DNA of 64,000 nucleotides from Verrucomicrobiota bacterium (lineage in GTDB: Bacteria > Verrucomicrobiota > Verrucomicrobiia > Palsa-1439): NCBI GenBank assembly GCA_003152315.1, contig PLZV01000025.1, positions 62,001-126,000 on the forward strand. Reading direction: 5' to 3'. The position numbers and the translations under genes were made by a program. This document shows positions 34,919-44,509 of this stretch, piece after piece. Each line of letters begins with the position of its first letter. Position 1 is the stretch's first letter. Below the pieces are notes generated by a model that was not told the origin of the DNA, did no database searches, and saw only the letters and a list, made by a program, of their open reading frames with translations.

Positions 34919-35863
34919 ATGAAGGTGAACTACGCATCCGATGGACGGGCCAACCTGCACGTTTGGCGTGAGGGCCGGGAATACTGGTGCCAGAAGAGCC
35001 CCGTGTTCCTGAGGGAATGGACGAATGTCCAGTTCTCCCTGTTGCCACGTCTCCCAGACGGCAAGGTGAACTACCACGATTTGCGCCGGCCTTTGTGGTT
35101 TGCCGACAACACCTTTGATGCCGCCGATGCCGCTCATGTACTTGAGCACTTGACTCCGGAGGAGGGGAGGCGTTTTGCCGGTGAGCTTTACCGCGTGCTA
35201 AAACCAGGCGCCGTGTGTCGGGTTTCGACGCCGGACCTGGAGAGGATCTGCCGGGATTACCTCCACTGGTTGAAGCAGTGCTTGAAAGAGCCGTCGACGA
35301 AGAACTTCTACCGATATCAATGGTCGGTCTGGGAGATCTTTGACCAGATTGTTCGGGAGAAGGCCGGGGGACGGATGCTCGAAGCGCTGCAGAGCGAGGA
35401 CCTCGATATCGAATTCATCGAGGAGCGGTATGGCGACGTGTTTCGGGAATTCTACGGAAGAGCGACGGCGGAACCCGAAAACGGAGCGGGAGATGTCGCC
35501 CAGAGAAGCGCGCTCCGGAGATTGTTGGCGGTGCCACCGGTGGAAATTCCGGCGGTGATTGTTCGGAAGGTGAAAACGGTTGTTTCCTCGCGGCTGCGGC
35601 CCCGCCAGTCTGCCGCCGTCCGAGACCACCCGCGGCAGACGGGAGAACGCGTGAAATGGATGTATGACCGGGTCTCGCTGCGATTGCTCCTGGAAGGCCG
35701 GGGTTTCGAGAAAGTTTCCGTCAAAAACTGCGCTGAATCGGACATCGTCGGCTGGGAACGGTACAACCTCAGCCGATCCAACTACGGTGATTATGCAATC
35801 GATCCTTCCGTTTTTGTAGAAGCAAAGAAGCCTCGTGCTGCGGCGATGGGAACGGCGTCATGA
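34919..35863 (+). CDS. SAM-dependent methyltransferase 1 of a tandem pair
   Basis: A 314-residue methyltransferase-like protein. It starts with a conserved stretch (YASDGRANLHVWREG) and has a Methyltransf_11-type core (FDAADAAHVLEHLTPEEGRR, LYRVLKPGAVCRVSTPDLER). The end is shared with its neighbour (VKNCAESDIVGWERYNL). Such proteins usually sit in surface-polysaccharide clusters and modify sugars or lipids. The canonical glycine-rich SAM loop is weak, so the cofactor role needs testing. It overlaps the next gene by four bases. The ATG at 34919 follows a GAGAG site. Confidence 0.8.
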   Translation: MKVNYASDGRANLHVWREGREYWCQKSPVFLREWTNVQFSLLPRLPDGKVNYHDLRRPLWFADNTFDAADAAHVLEHLTPEEGRRFAGELYRVLKPGAVCRVSTPDLERICRDYLHWLKQCLKEPSTKNFYRYQWSVWEIFDQIVREKAGGRMLEALQSEDLDIEFIEERYGDVFREFYGRATAEPENGAGDVAQRSALRRLLAVPPVEIPAVIVRKVKTVVSSRLRPRQSAAVRDHPRQTGERVKWMYDRVSLRLLLEGRGFEKVSVKNCAESDIVGWERYNLSRSNYGDYAIDPSVFVEAKKPRAAAMGTAS

Positions 35864-36798
35864 ATGTCACGCGAGCCACCGACGGCAGGGCGAACCTCCA
35901 CATCTGGCGCACGGGTGAGGCCTATTTTCAGCAGAAGAGCGCGGCGTTCCTCAAGGAATGGACCAATCTGAAATTTAGCGTGCTCCCGCAACCGGCAGGC
36001 GGCAGGATCCGCCATTATGATGTTTGCCGACCGCTGCCCTTTTCCGAGGACACGTTTGATTCGGTCTACGCGCTGCATATCATCGAGCATCTGACTCCCG
36101 AGGAGGGTAGGGAGTTTGTGGCGGAGGTTTTCCGGGTGCTTCGACCCGGCGGCATCTTTCGGGTGTCGACCCCCGATTTGGAAGGGATTGTCCGGGCTTA
36201 CCTGGAACGGTTGGAGGAATGCGCCCGGCAGCCCACGAAACAGACGATCGTCAGGTACAATTGGTCGGTGTTGGAATTACTGGATCAAATGGTGAGGGAC
36301 CGGAGCGGCGGACTCATGAGAGAAATGGTCAAGCAAGGGCATTACGACGCCGACTACAGCCAGGAGAGATACGGCGATGTCTTCGACGAATTCTATCGAC
36401 CGCCGTCGACCGGGTGCGGCGAAGCGGCTCGCAAGACTTTGATGGAAAGAGTCAGCTCCAAATCGCCCGCGGATCTTTTGCGCGCGTTCTGTGGGAGGCT
36501 GAGCGGGATTGTTTTCGGGTGGCTTCCGAGCGGGAAATCCCATCCGATTGATGAAGATCCGCGAAAGACGAGGGAGTCGAACCTCTGGACCTACGACCAA
36601 CTCTCGTTGCGGTTGCTTCTGGAAGGGCAACGTTTCAAGAGGTTTTCGGTGAAGAGCTACACGGAGTCGGACATCGGCGGGTGGGAGCGGTACGACCTTG
36701 ATCGTTCGAATCATGGCGACCATTCGATCGAACCCTCCCTCTATGTCGAGGCGAGCGCGGACAAAGAAGCCGCTGCGCAGCCCAAGGGACGCCTGTGA
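35860..36798 (+). CDS. SAM-dependent methyltransferase 2, paralog of the preceding gene
   Basis: A 312-residue paralog of the upstream protein, with the same N-terminal block (ATDGRANLHIWRTG), core (FDSVYALHIIEHLTPEEGRE, VFRVLRPGGIFRVSTPDLEG) and C-terminal block (VKSYTESDIGGWERYDL). The pair arose by tandem duplication. It overlaps the gene before it (ATGA) and the glycosyltransferase after it (GTGA), so all three genes are coupled. It probably modifies the same surface glycan at another position. Confidence 0.82.
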   Translation: MNVTRATDGRANLHIWRTGEAYFQQKSAAFLKEWTNLKFSVLPQPAGGRIRHYDVCRPLPFSEDTFDSVYALHIIEHLTPEEGREFVAEVFRVLRPGGIFRVSTPDLEGIVRAYLERLEECARQPTKQTIVRYNWSVLELLDQMVRDRSGGLMREMVKQGHYDADYSQERYGDVFDEFYRPPSTGCGEAARKTLMERVSSKSPADLLRAFCGRLSGIVFGWLPSGKSHPIDEDPRKTRESNLWTYDQLSLRLLLEGQRFKRFSVKSYTESDIGGWERYDLDRSNHGDHSIEPSLYVEASADKEAAAQPKGRL

Positions 36799-38039
36799 AG
36801 GAGCAGACCATCCATCGTTTGAGGAAACCGGGCGCTAGACGGTTGCGCGTCGCGGTGCTCGGGCACGGTGGACCGGAATGGATCGCCGGCAGGGTTTACG
36901 TCTGTAATCTATTACGCGCGATCGAGCTGCTTCCCGAGGAGGAACGCTTCGCGTTTTGCCTGGTGCTGCCGCCCGCCTCCCACGCGGCGGACCTGAGCGA
37001 ATGGGGAGCCGGTCATTTGCCGGTCCGTCGCTTTGCTTTTCATGCAACGGACTCCCCCCTCAACAAGCTGCGCGGAGCGAAACGAAGCCTCGCGCGGAGA
37101 AAGTGGCCGCGCAGCCTGGAAGGAGTTGTGGCACGGGCGAAAGCCGGCATCGTTTTCCCGGCTCTGGCATCGCTGGGGAGGGAATTTCCAGTGCCCTGGA
37201 TCGGATGGATTCCCGATTTTCAGCACAAGCGGCTGCCGCAATTTTTTTCCGACGAGGAATTGCGCGTCCGAGACGAGCGCTTTCAGGGAGTTGTGGACGA
37301 TGCCCGCCACGTCGTTGTCAGCAGCGAGGATGCCCGCCACGATTTGATCCGCTGGTTCCCAACCGGGTCAACGCGGACCAGCGTGCTTTCCTTCGTGTCG
37401 GTTTCAAGCAGGGAGTGGTACGAAGATGAGCCCGGCCGAGTGGCGGCGCAGTTCCAGTTGCCGGAGAAGTTCCTGATCTTTCCCTGTCAGTTTTGGATTC
37501 ATAAGAACCACCGCGTGTTGTTTGAAGCGATACGGATCCTGCGCGACAGGGGGATCGCCGACATTTGTCTGGTCAGCACCGGTCAAACCCATGATAACCG
37601 GCATCCACAATACTTCGCCGGCTTGCAGAATCACCTCGAGCAACACGGGCTCAACCCCCACATTCGAATCCTCGGATTACTCCCGCGCCAGATCCAGGTA
37701 CAACTGGTACGACGCGCGGCGGCCGTGATCCAGCCGTCCCTTTTTGAAGGCTGGAGCGCCTTGGTGGAAGATGCCCGGACTCTCGGCAAGCGGATTTACG
37801 TGTCGGACATTCCGGTGCATCGGGAACAACAGCCGACCGATGCAACCTTTTTTCATCCCGACCGCCCGGACGAACTCGCCGAGTTGGTGGCGAGGGATTG
37901 GCCCGATCTGAAACCCGGACCGGATCTCATCCGCGAGAGCGAGGCCCGTGTGCAGGAGCGTAATCGAGCCCTCGCCTTTGCGAGGGCCTTTCATCAGGTC
38001 CTTAAGCGGACCACGGCAAAGGCGAACGAGCGCGTCTGA
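36795..38039 (+). CDS. GT4-like glycosyltransferase
   Basis: A 414-residue GT-B glycosyltransferase. The N-terminal domain has LRVAVLGHGGPEWIAGR; the C-terminal domain has FPCQFWIHKNHRVLFEAIRI, LLPRQIQVQLVRRA and the sugar-nucleotide-binding PSLFEGWSALVEDA. It starts at GTG 36795, overlapping the methyltransferase stop. The end of the gene contains a perfect 8-base hairpin (GCCCTCGC-CTTT-GCGAGGGC) inside the coding sequence. With the two methyltransferases it probably makes a methylated surface glycan; donor and acceptor are unknown. Confidence 0.87.
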   Translation: MKEQTIHRLRKPGARRLRVAVLGHGGPEWIAGRVYVCNLLRAIELLPEEERFAFCLVLPPASHAADLSEWGAGHLPVRRFAFHATDSPLNKLRGAKRSLARRKWPRSLEGVVARAKAGIVFPALASLGREFPVPWIGWIPDFQHKRLPQFFSDEELRVRDERFQGVVDDARHVVVSSEDARHDLIRWFPTGSTRTSVLSFVSVSSREWYEDEPGRVAAQFQLPEKFLIFPCQFWIHKNHRVLFEAIRILRDRGIADICLVSTGQTHDNRHPQYFAGLQNHLEQHGLNPHIRILGLLPRQIQVQLVRRAAAVIQPSLFEGWSALVEDARTLGKRIYVSDIPVHREQQPTDATFFHPDRPDELAELVARDWPDLKPGPDLIRESEARVQERNRALAFARAFHQVLKRTTAKANERV

Positions 38040-38225
38040 GTCGACGACCGCATCGAAGTCCCCGCACCCAGGACACCCGACGCGGGCGGGCACGTCCCTC
38101 TGGCCAATCCTTTAATAAATCCTCGACAGCATTCCAAGCCAATGTTTTACTAGCACGTGAAGAAGACAGGGTCGCAGCCCGTCAGATGGCATTGGATTCA
38201 CATGAGAACTGGTTTTAAGGGCCAC

Positions 38226-41200
38226 ATGGGAAGCCGACGAATCATTGGGTCGATACGTGGCGGGTACGTGACCGTCGCCTGGTTGCTGACTCTTGCCCTC
38301 TGGGTGCCCGCCGCCCGCGCGCAATTCACCGCGAACTCCCAGACAATCATCATCAGTGGGGTGACGAGCAATTGGTTGGGCGCTGTTTACATCGTTGGCA
38401 GCAACACATTCCTGGACACCCTGCAAATCATCAATAACGGGGTACTGTCCGACGGTACAGGGGCTCTCGGGTACGCCACCGGCAGCAGCAATAACACCGC
38501 TCTGGTTAGTGGCAGCAGTTCACTTTGGAAGAACGCCACCAATCTTTTCGTTGGCTTTCTCGGAACCGGCAACCAACTCCTGGTCACGAATGGAGGACGC
38601 GTGTTTGATCAAGCGGGCACGCTCGGCTACACCAATGCTAGCGCAAGCGTGGCGTTGATCTCGGGCGCCAGTTCGGTCTGGAGCAATACCCAGTTTCTGT
38701 ACGTTGGCTACAGCGGATCAGCCAATCAACTGATCGTAACCAACGGCGGCTCGGTCTGGAGCGGCGCCGGCTACGTGGGTGCCAACAGTTTCGGCAGCAA
38801 CAACGTCGCCTCCATCATCGGCACCGGCTCCGTCTGGACGGCGACGAACGCGCTGTACGTCGGTGACATCGGCTCGTCCAACACGCTTGCCATTAGTGGT
38901 GGCGGCAAGGCAAGTGCGCCGGGCGCGTATCTGGGAGTCGATGTATCCAGCAGCAACAACCTCATATCGGTTATCGGCGCGGGGTCGACCTTCAGCAATA
39001 CCTTCGACTTCTTTCTGGGCCTCGACGGTTCCAATAACCAACTCATCGTCTCGAACGGGGCGTACGCGGGTAACAACTCGGGCTTTATCGGCTTCACCAA
39101 CTCAAGTGCCGGGAATACTGCGCTAATCGGCGGCTCAGGCTCCCCCTGGACCAATAAGACCGACCTGTATGTCGGTTACCTCGGCAGCTTCAATCAGATG
39201 GTCGTGACCAATGGCGGGCATGTCTTCAGCGGGGTGGGTTACATCGGCTGGTTCAACACGGCCAGCAACAATACCGCCTCCATCACGGGCAGCGGGTCGC
39301 TCTGGTCGGCCACAAACGATATCTACGTCGGGTATGTCGGCTCGTTTGACGAACTGGTCATAGCCAATGGCGGCGCCGTGTCGGCCCTCGAATCGCGAAT
39401 CGGGTTCAACCCCGTCAGCACCAATAGCACTGCCCTCGTCACCGGCAGCGGCTCGACGTGGAGCAACCAAGTTGGCACCATCGTCGGCTTTGGGGCGGTT
39501 GGTAGTCAGTTGATCATCTCCAACGGCGCCACGGTATTCGATACCGTCGGCATCGTGGGTGAAACGAACCAGAGTTCGCGGAATACCGCCACTGTCACCG
39601 GCAGCGGCTCGGTGTGGATCAACACCAACGCGCTCTACGTCGGTTTCCTGGCTTCATCCAACGAACTCGTGCTGGCCAACGGCGGCGCGGCGAATGCCCC
39701 GAGCACTTATCTGGCCTTTGCTTCGGCGAGCAGTAATAATCTCCTCGCGGTCACCGGCAACGGGACCACCCTCAGCAACACATTCAACACGTACGTTGGC
39801 TTCGGCGGATCCAGTAACGAATTGTTCATCGCCAACGGCGCGACGGCGTGGGACCAGGTCGGCATCGTCGGCTACACCAATTCGAGCATCCGGAACGTCG
39901 CCTGGGTGCAGGGCCCTGGAGCGGTCTGGAGCAACGGCCAGTTCCTCGCCGTCGGCTACAATGGGACGCTGAACCAACTCGTCGTGTCGAACGGTGGCGC
40001 GGTGTTTAGCGGGGACGGGTATCTGGCTTCCTTCACATCCAGCAGCGCGAGCAACACCGCCACAATCACCGGCAGCGGCTCGGCCTGGTCGACCACGAAC
40101 GCCCTGTACATCGGCTACCTCGGCTCGTCGAACCAGGTGTCTATTGACAATGGTGGCGCCACGTACGCGTTCAGCACCTATCTGGGGTTCTCCGCTACCA
40201 GCAGCAACAACATCGTCATCGTCAGCGGCAGCGGCTCGCTGTTCAGCAACACCTTCAACATCTACCTTGGCCTGGAGGGACCCGCCAACCGGTTGGTCGT
40301 TTCCAACGGCGCCGCGGCTCTCACCGAAGACGGCATTCTCGGCTATACCAATTCGAGTTCCGGGAATACTGCGCTGGTGGATGGCGCGGGCTCGGTGTGG
40401 AGCAATACCTTGAACCTGTTCGTTGGGTACGTCGGCGCAAGGAACCAGTTGATCGTGACCAACGGCGGCACGGTGTACAGCGCCAACGCTTATCTGGGCA
40501 CATACGCATTCAGCAGCAATAACACCGTCATAGTCACGGGCCCTGGCTCGGTCTGGATAACGGAAACCAATTTCGATATCGGTGATGAGGGTTCGGGCAA
40601 CTCCTTCACGATCAAAGATGGCGGCGTCGTGATTAGCGCCGCCGGCGGGCTGAGTGACTTGCCGAGCAGCAGCAATAACACCGCCCTTGTCACTGATATC
40701 GGTTCGGTCTGGAGCAACACGATCGGGGGCGTTGGTATCGGGGCTTATGGCTCCGGTAATTCGCTGACGATCAGCAACGGCGGTGTCGTCTTTGGTCTGG
40801 GCGAGGTCGGAGACAGCCCGTCGAGCAGCAACAACTCGGCCTTCGTTACCGGCACCGGCTCGAGCTGGACAAATACCACCTCGTACGGATTCTACGTCGG
40901 TTTCCAGAGCCGCAGTAACACGATGCAGATCACCAGCGGCGGCACGGTATTTGACAGCCTCGGCGTGGTGGGCTACCAGAACGGCAGCAACAATTTCGTC
41001 GTGGTGGCGGGTGCGGGTTCCGCCTGGAACAACACGAACCAATTCCTCATTGGCTCCGACAGTTTCGGGAACCGCCTGGTCGTGAGCAACAGCGGCATTG
41101 TCTTTGGCGGCGCCAAGGACACCTATCTGGGACAGCTCACGTCTACCGGCGCCAACAGCAACTCCGCTTCGGTGAGTGGCAGCGGATCGATTTGGAGCAA

Positions 41201-43484
41201 CAGGGCCAATCTCTTCATCGGCTACGGCGGCTACGGCAACAGTCTGGTCATCAGCAATGGCGGCGTGGTCTTCAACAATGCCGGCTGGCTGGGGTATCAC
41301 GACCTGCCAAACGACGGCAGCAACAACACCGCTGTGGTGACCGGCACCGGCTCGATCTGGAACAACGCGGGCACGCTGACGATTGGCCAGGGCGGACCGA
41401 GCAACCAGTTGTTCGTGACGTTGGGCGGACGCGTGATCGCGCCGTCTGTCGCGATTGGTTCGGGGACCATCGGCAACCTGCTGCGGCTGTCCAACGGCGT
41501 CCTCCAAGCCACATCCGTCAACGTGGGGACAGGAAATTTCCTCTCGGGGTCCGGGACAATCACCGGCAGCACTCTGAATTTTGGCACCATCAATGCCAAC
41601 GTTAGTGGCGGCACACTCACGTTCGCAAACGGCGTTAAGAACCAGGGATTCATTGGTACCAGTGGCGGGGGGATTTTTGAGGTGTTCGGTACTTTCTTCA
41701 ACCTCGGCAGCACCAGCTTCACTGTCGGCTCGGCGATTTTCCATGGCCCAGTCCTGTCGGCGCAGGGCACGACCAATAGTTGGAACGTGACCAGCAGCGG
41801 CTCATGGGAACAGGGCGTGGACTGGTCGCTCGGCGTTCCGTCGACAACCAACGCCGCCGTGTTGATTACCAACGCCATCTCCAAAACCGTCACCGTCTCT
41901 TCCAACACGTTCGCCGTTGCACCGGGCAGCGTGACGAACTTCGGCATCCAATTCTCCGGGCCGTCGGGATCGACCAACACGCTTCTGGTCGAAAACACCC
42001 CCGTCGGCAACCCGTTCGTGGTGGTCAATTTGAACATCGGCGCGAACGCCCTCGCGATCATCACCAACGCGACCTTGCAGGTCGGAGTACAGGGCTCCGG
42101 GACCCTGACCATCGACGGCCATGTGCAGGTGGGGCCGGGCGGTCTGCTCGACACTTCGAACGTCGGCACGATGAACATCGGCGCTGCAGGTAGCGGGGCA
42201 TTCTCGATTCTGGGAGGTACCTCATTGTCGTCCGCGGTGATCATGGGTGCGGATTTTCTCAATAGCACCGCCATCGTGAGCGGCGCCAGCTCCGTCTGGA
42301 GCAACGGCCTCTTTCAGGTTGATAGTGGCACGCTGATCATCTCGAATGGAGCCACGGTGCTCAGTCTTGGCGGTACAGTGGGAGGCTTTAACGCCACGGG
42401 GATCGTGACGGACACCAGCTCGGTCTGGATCACCGACGATTTGACCGTCGGCCCTTTGGATGGCGTGAACAACCAGTTGATCATTACCAACGGCGGTGCG
42501 GTGTACGTGCGTGGCAGCTCCGCCGTCGTCGACCAGTTTAGCGGTGCGAACAATCAGGTGATCGTCAGCGGCAACGGAGCCCTGTTGGACGCCTCCCCGG
42601 CAAACCTGTACGTTGGACTGTTCAGTTTCCTCAGTGACAGAGTCGACATTGGTCCGGGCGGCACGGTACTCGCAGGCTACATGGATCTTGGGCAGGGATC
42701 CACCGCCACGAATTTCATCAACGTGACCGGCGGCAGCCTGTTCGTCACCAATGCGTTCGGCAGCACGATGCAGCTCTACGGTGGGGAGCTGGTACTCAAT
42801 GGCGGGACCGTCACGGTGGACAATCTCATATTGATGACCAACCTCGGGGTGGTGGCTTTCAGCGCCGGCACGTTGTACTCGCGAAGCACGCAGGCAACCA
42901 ACGGCGTGCCCTTCGTGGTCGGCGATGGCGTGGACGCGGCGAACTTCCATCTGCTGGGCGGTGTGCATGCCTTCAACAGCCTGCGCATTCGCAACGCCGC
43001 CATGCTCTCGGGTTGTGGCACCGTCACCGGCAGCGTACTCATCGATGCGGGCGGCACGGTCCTGGCCGATTGCGGTGGGACGCTGACCTTCACCGGCGTC
43101 GTCACGAACAACGGCATCATGCGTGCCATCAATGGCAGCGTGCTTGAGACCCATAGCAACCTTGTCAACAATGGCACCATCGACATCATCAACGGTGGCG
43201 GAACGAATTTCCATGGGGCGTTCGTCAATCACGGCACGGTGTTGGATGCCAGCAGCGTGAAGATTTCAGAGGCGACCACGTCGGGTCAGGATTTCGACGT
43301 GCAAGTGCCCTCCGTCATCGGCCACACGTATCAACTGCAGTTCACCCCATCGCTCACACCCACGAACTGGACGAACATCGGCACTACACAGTCCGGCACC
43401 GGCGGCCTCCTCGTGTTCACCGACCCTGGCGGCGCAACCAATTCGCCTGGGCAGTTTTATCGAGTTCGCGTCACAGCCCCGTGA
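38226..43484 (+). CDS. Giant T5SS/PEP-CTERM-associated repeat protein, surface adhesin-like
   Basis: A protein of about 1752 residues with a signal peptide (WLLTLALWVPAARAQF). From about residue 80 to 1090 it consists of roughly 20 or more tandem repeats of about 51 residues, of the form GSGSxW-SN-xxLyVGyxGSxNxLxVsNGGxV. This matches the T5SS/PEP-CTERM-associated repeat family and predicts a long beta-helix. Further similar repeats continue past 1250. The C-terminus (YQLQFTPSLTPTNWTNIG, then FYRVRVTAP) is the tail also found in the GH13 enzyme; there is no PEP-CTERM motif or autotransporter barrel. The ATG at 38226 has AAGGG four bases upstream; ATG 38202 and GTG 38157 are alternatives. It is probably a secreted or surface-bound adhesin. 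Confidence 0.88.
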   Translation: MGSRRIIGSIRGGYVTVAWLLTLALWVPAARAQFTANSQTIIISGVTSNWLGAVYIVGSNTFLDTLQIINNGVLSDGTGALGYATGSSNNTALVSGSSSLWKNATNLFVGFLGTGNQLLVTNGGRVFDQAGTLGYTNASASVALISGASSVWSNTQFLYVGYSGSANQLIVTNGGSVWSGAGYVGANSFGSNNVASIIGTGSVWTATNALYVGDIGSSNTLAISGGGKASAPGAYLGVDVSSSNNLISVIGAGSTFSNTFDFFLGLDGSNNQLIVSNGAYAGNNSGFIGFTNSSAGNTALIGGSGSPWTNKTDLYVGYLGSFNQMVVTNGGHVFSGVGYIGWFNTASNNTASITGSGSLWSATNDIYVGYVGSFDELVIANGGAVSALESRIGFNPVSTNSTALVTGSGSTWSNQVGTIVGFGAVGSQLIISNGATVFDTVGIVGETNQSSRNTATVTGSGSVWINTNALYVGFLASSNELVLANGGAANAPSTYLAFASASSNNLLAVTGNGTTLSNTFNTYVGFGGSSNELFIANGATAWDQVGIVGYTNSSIRNVAWVQGPGAVWSNGQFLAVGYNGTLNQLVVSNGGAVFSGDGYLASFTSSSASNTATITGSGSAWSTTNALYIGYLGSSNQVSIDNGGATYAFSTYLGFSATSSNNIVIVSGSGSLFSNTFNIYLGLEGPANRLVVSNGAAALTEDGILGYTNSSSGNTALVDGAGSVWSNTLNLFVGYVGARNQLIVTNGGTVYSANAYLGTYAFSSNNTVIVTGPGSVWITETNFDIGDEGSGNSFTIKDGGVVISAAGGLSDLPSSSNNTALVTDIGSVWSNTIGGVGIGAYGSGNSLTISNGGVVFGLGEVGDSPSSSNNSAFVTGTGSSWTNTTSYGFYVGFQSRSNTMQITSGGTVFDSLGVVGYQNGSNNFVVVAGAGSAWNNTNQFLIGSDSFGNRLVVSNSGIVFGGAKDTYLGQLTSTGANSNSASVSGSGSIWSNRANLFIGYGGYGNSLVISNGGVVFNNAGWLGYHDLPNDGSNNTAVVTGTGSIWNNAGTLTIGQGGPSNQLFVTLGGRVIAPSVAIGSGTIGNLLRLSNGVLQATSVNVGTGNFLSGSGTITGSTLNFGTINANVSGGTLTFANGVKNQGFIGTSGGGIFEVFGTFFNLGSTSFTVGSAIFHGPVLSAQGTTNSWNVTSSGSWEQGVDWSLGVPSTTNAAVLITNAISKTVTVSSNTFAVAPGSVTNFGIQFSGPSGSTNTLLVENTPVGNPFVVVNLNIGANALAIITNATLQVGVQGSGTLTIDGHVQVGPGGLLDTSNVGTMNIGAAGSGAFSILGGTSLSSAVIMGADFLNSTAIVSGASSVWSNGLFQVDSGTLIISNGATVLSLGGTVGGFNATGIVTDTSSVWITDDLTVGPLDGVNNQLIITNGGAVYVRGSSAVVDQFSGANNQVIVSGNGALLDASPANLYVGLFSFLSDRVDIGPGGTVLAGYMDLGQGSTATNFINVTGGSLFVTNAFGSTMQLYGGELVLNGGTVTVDNLILMTNLGVVAFSAGTLYSRSTQATNGVPFVVGDGVDAANFHLLGGVHAFNSLRIRNAAMLSGCGTVTGSVLIDAGGTVLADCGGTLTFTGVVTNNGIMRAINGSVLETHSNLVNNGTIDIINGGGTNFHGAFVNHGTVLDASSVKISEATTSGQDFDVQVPSVIGHTYQLQFTPSLTPTNWTNIGTTQSGTGGLLVFTDPGGATNSPGQFYRVRVTAP

Positions 43485-43513
43485 GCCCTCAGGCTCACTA
43501 CTTGCGCCCATTG
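43481..43513 (+). terminator. Double hairpin at the end of the repeat-protein gene
   Basis: GTGAGCC-ctca-GGCTCAC (43481-43498) overlaps the stop codon, and a second short palindrome, CGCCCA-t-TGGGCG, follows. There is no U-tract, so it may be a rho-independent-like or mRNA-stabilising structure rather than a strong terminator. Confidence 0.4.
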
Positions 43514-43607
43514 GGCGAATGCTGGCACTGGGCCGGTACGCGTGTTGGCCATTCGTAGTTTTTCCTACGCTTGTGTCGGGTCTAAGTGTCTGGTATTTGT
43601 GCGCGCG

Positions 43608-44501
43608 ATGAAAACGGCGACGATCTCCGAACGAGCCTACGGCAACACGGGTTTGAACGTCTCTCTGCTTGGGCTTGGGGCCGGGCAGGTGGGAGACGAG
43701 CGGCTGGACGAGGCGCAGGCGGGGCGGTTGCTCAACGAAGTGCTCGATCTGGGTATCACGCTGATCGATACGGCGCGTGGCTATGGATTGTCGGAGGAAC
43801 GTATCGGGCGACATATCGCGCAGCGGCGTGGCGAGTTTGTGTTGTCGACCAAGGTTGGGTATGGCATCGACGGCGTACCGGATTGGACGTCCGACTGCAT
43901 CCTGGCGGGCGTGGACCGCGCGCTGAAGTTGATGCGGACGGACCATATTGACATCGCGCACCTGCATTCCTGTCCGCAAGAAACGCTGGAACGCGGTGAC
44001 GTCATCGATGCGCTGGATCGGTGTGTGAGCGACGGCAAGATTCGTGTCGCGGCGTATTCGGGCGACAACGAGCCGCTGGAATGGGCGTTCGCGTCGGGCC
44101 GGTTTCGTGGGCTGATGTGTTCGGTGAATCTGTTCGATCAGCGCGCGATTGATCGCGTCGTGACGCCGGCGGGTAAGGGCCGCATTGGGTTCATCGCCAA
44201 ACGGCCCATCGGCAACGCGCCGTGGCTACATGCGGAGCGACCCAGCGGCAATTACTGCGAACAATACTGGTTGCGGATGAAGGCCATGGGGCTCGATTTC
44301 GGCGCGGACTGGGCGGACATCGCGCTGCGCTTCACGGCATTCACGGACGGTGTGACCAGTTGCATCGTCGGCGGGAAGAATATCGACCACGTTCGGTCCA
44401 ATGCCGCGTCAATCGCGCGCGGGCCGTTGGCGCCGGAGGTTGTGGCCAAAATACGCGCGGCGTTTGCACAACACGATGACAACTGGTGCGGGCAGGTGTA
44501 G
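43608..44501 (+). CDS. Aldo/keto reductase
   Basis: A 297-residue aldo/keto reductase. The catalytic residues are present (Asp and Tyr in LIDTARGYGLSEERIG, Lys in VLSTKVGYG, His in IAHLHSC). It is shorter and different from the reductase at 18 kb. The ATG at 43608 begins the conserved MKTATISERAYGNTGL; earlier starts add an unrelated leader. It ends in TAG eight bases before the M16 protease gene, so the two may be co-transcribed. Substrate unknown. Confidence 0.9.
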   Translation: MKTATISERAYGNTGLNVSLLGLGAGQVGDERLDEAQAGRLLNEVLDLGITLIDTARGYGLSEERIGRHIAQRRGEFVLSTKVGYGIDGVPDWTSDCILAGVDRALKLMRTDHIDIAHLHSCPQETLERGDVIDALDRCVSDGKIRVAAYSGDNEPLEWAFASGRFRGLMCSVNLFDQRAIDRVVTPAGKGRIGFIAKRPIGNAPWLHAERPSGNYCEQYWLRMKAMGLDFGADWADIALRFTAFTDGVTSCIVGGKNIDHVRSNAASIARGPLAPEVVAKIRAAFAQHDDNWCGQV

Positions 44502-44509
44502 CGGGAAAA

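Noticed and set aside
37960-38000. Perfect 8-base hairpin (GCCCTCGC-CTTT-GCGAGGGC) as a terminator
   Set aside because: It lies inside the glycosyltransferase coding sequence with about 50 bases still to go and has only a short T run.
39654-41744. A 696-codon minus-strand frame, plus one at 42222-43232, opposite the giant repeat protein
   Set aside because: They mirror the GC-biased codons of the repeats in the plus-strand gene, which has a signal peptide, ribosome site and a recognised repeat family.
38226-43484. Possible CRISPR array suggested by regularly spaced DNA repeats
   Set aside because: The repeats are about 153-156 bases, in frame, diverged at the DNA level and encode a protein repeat; there are no spacers.
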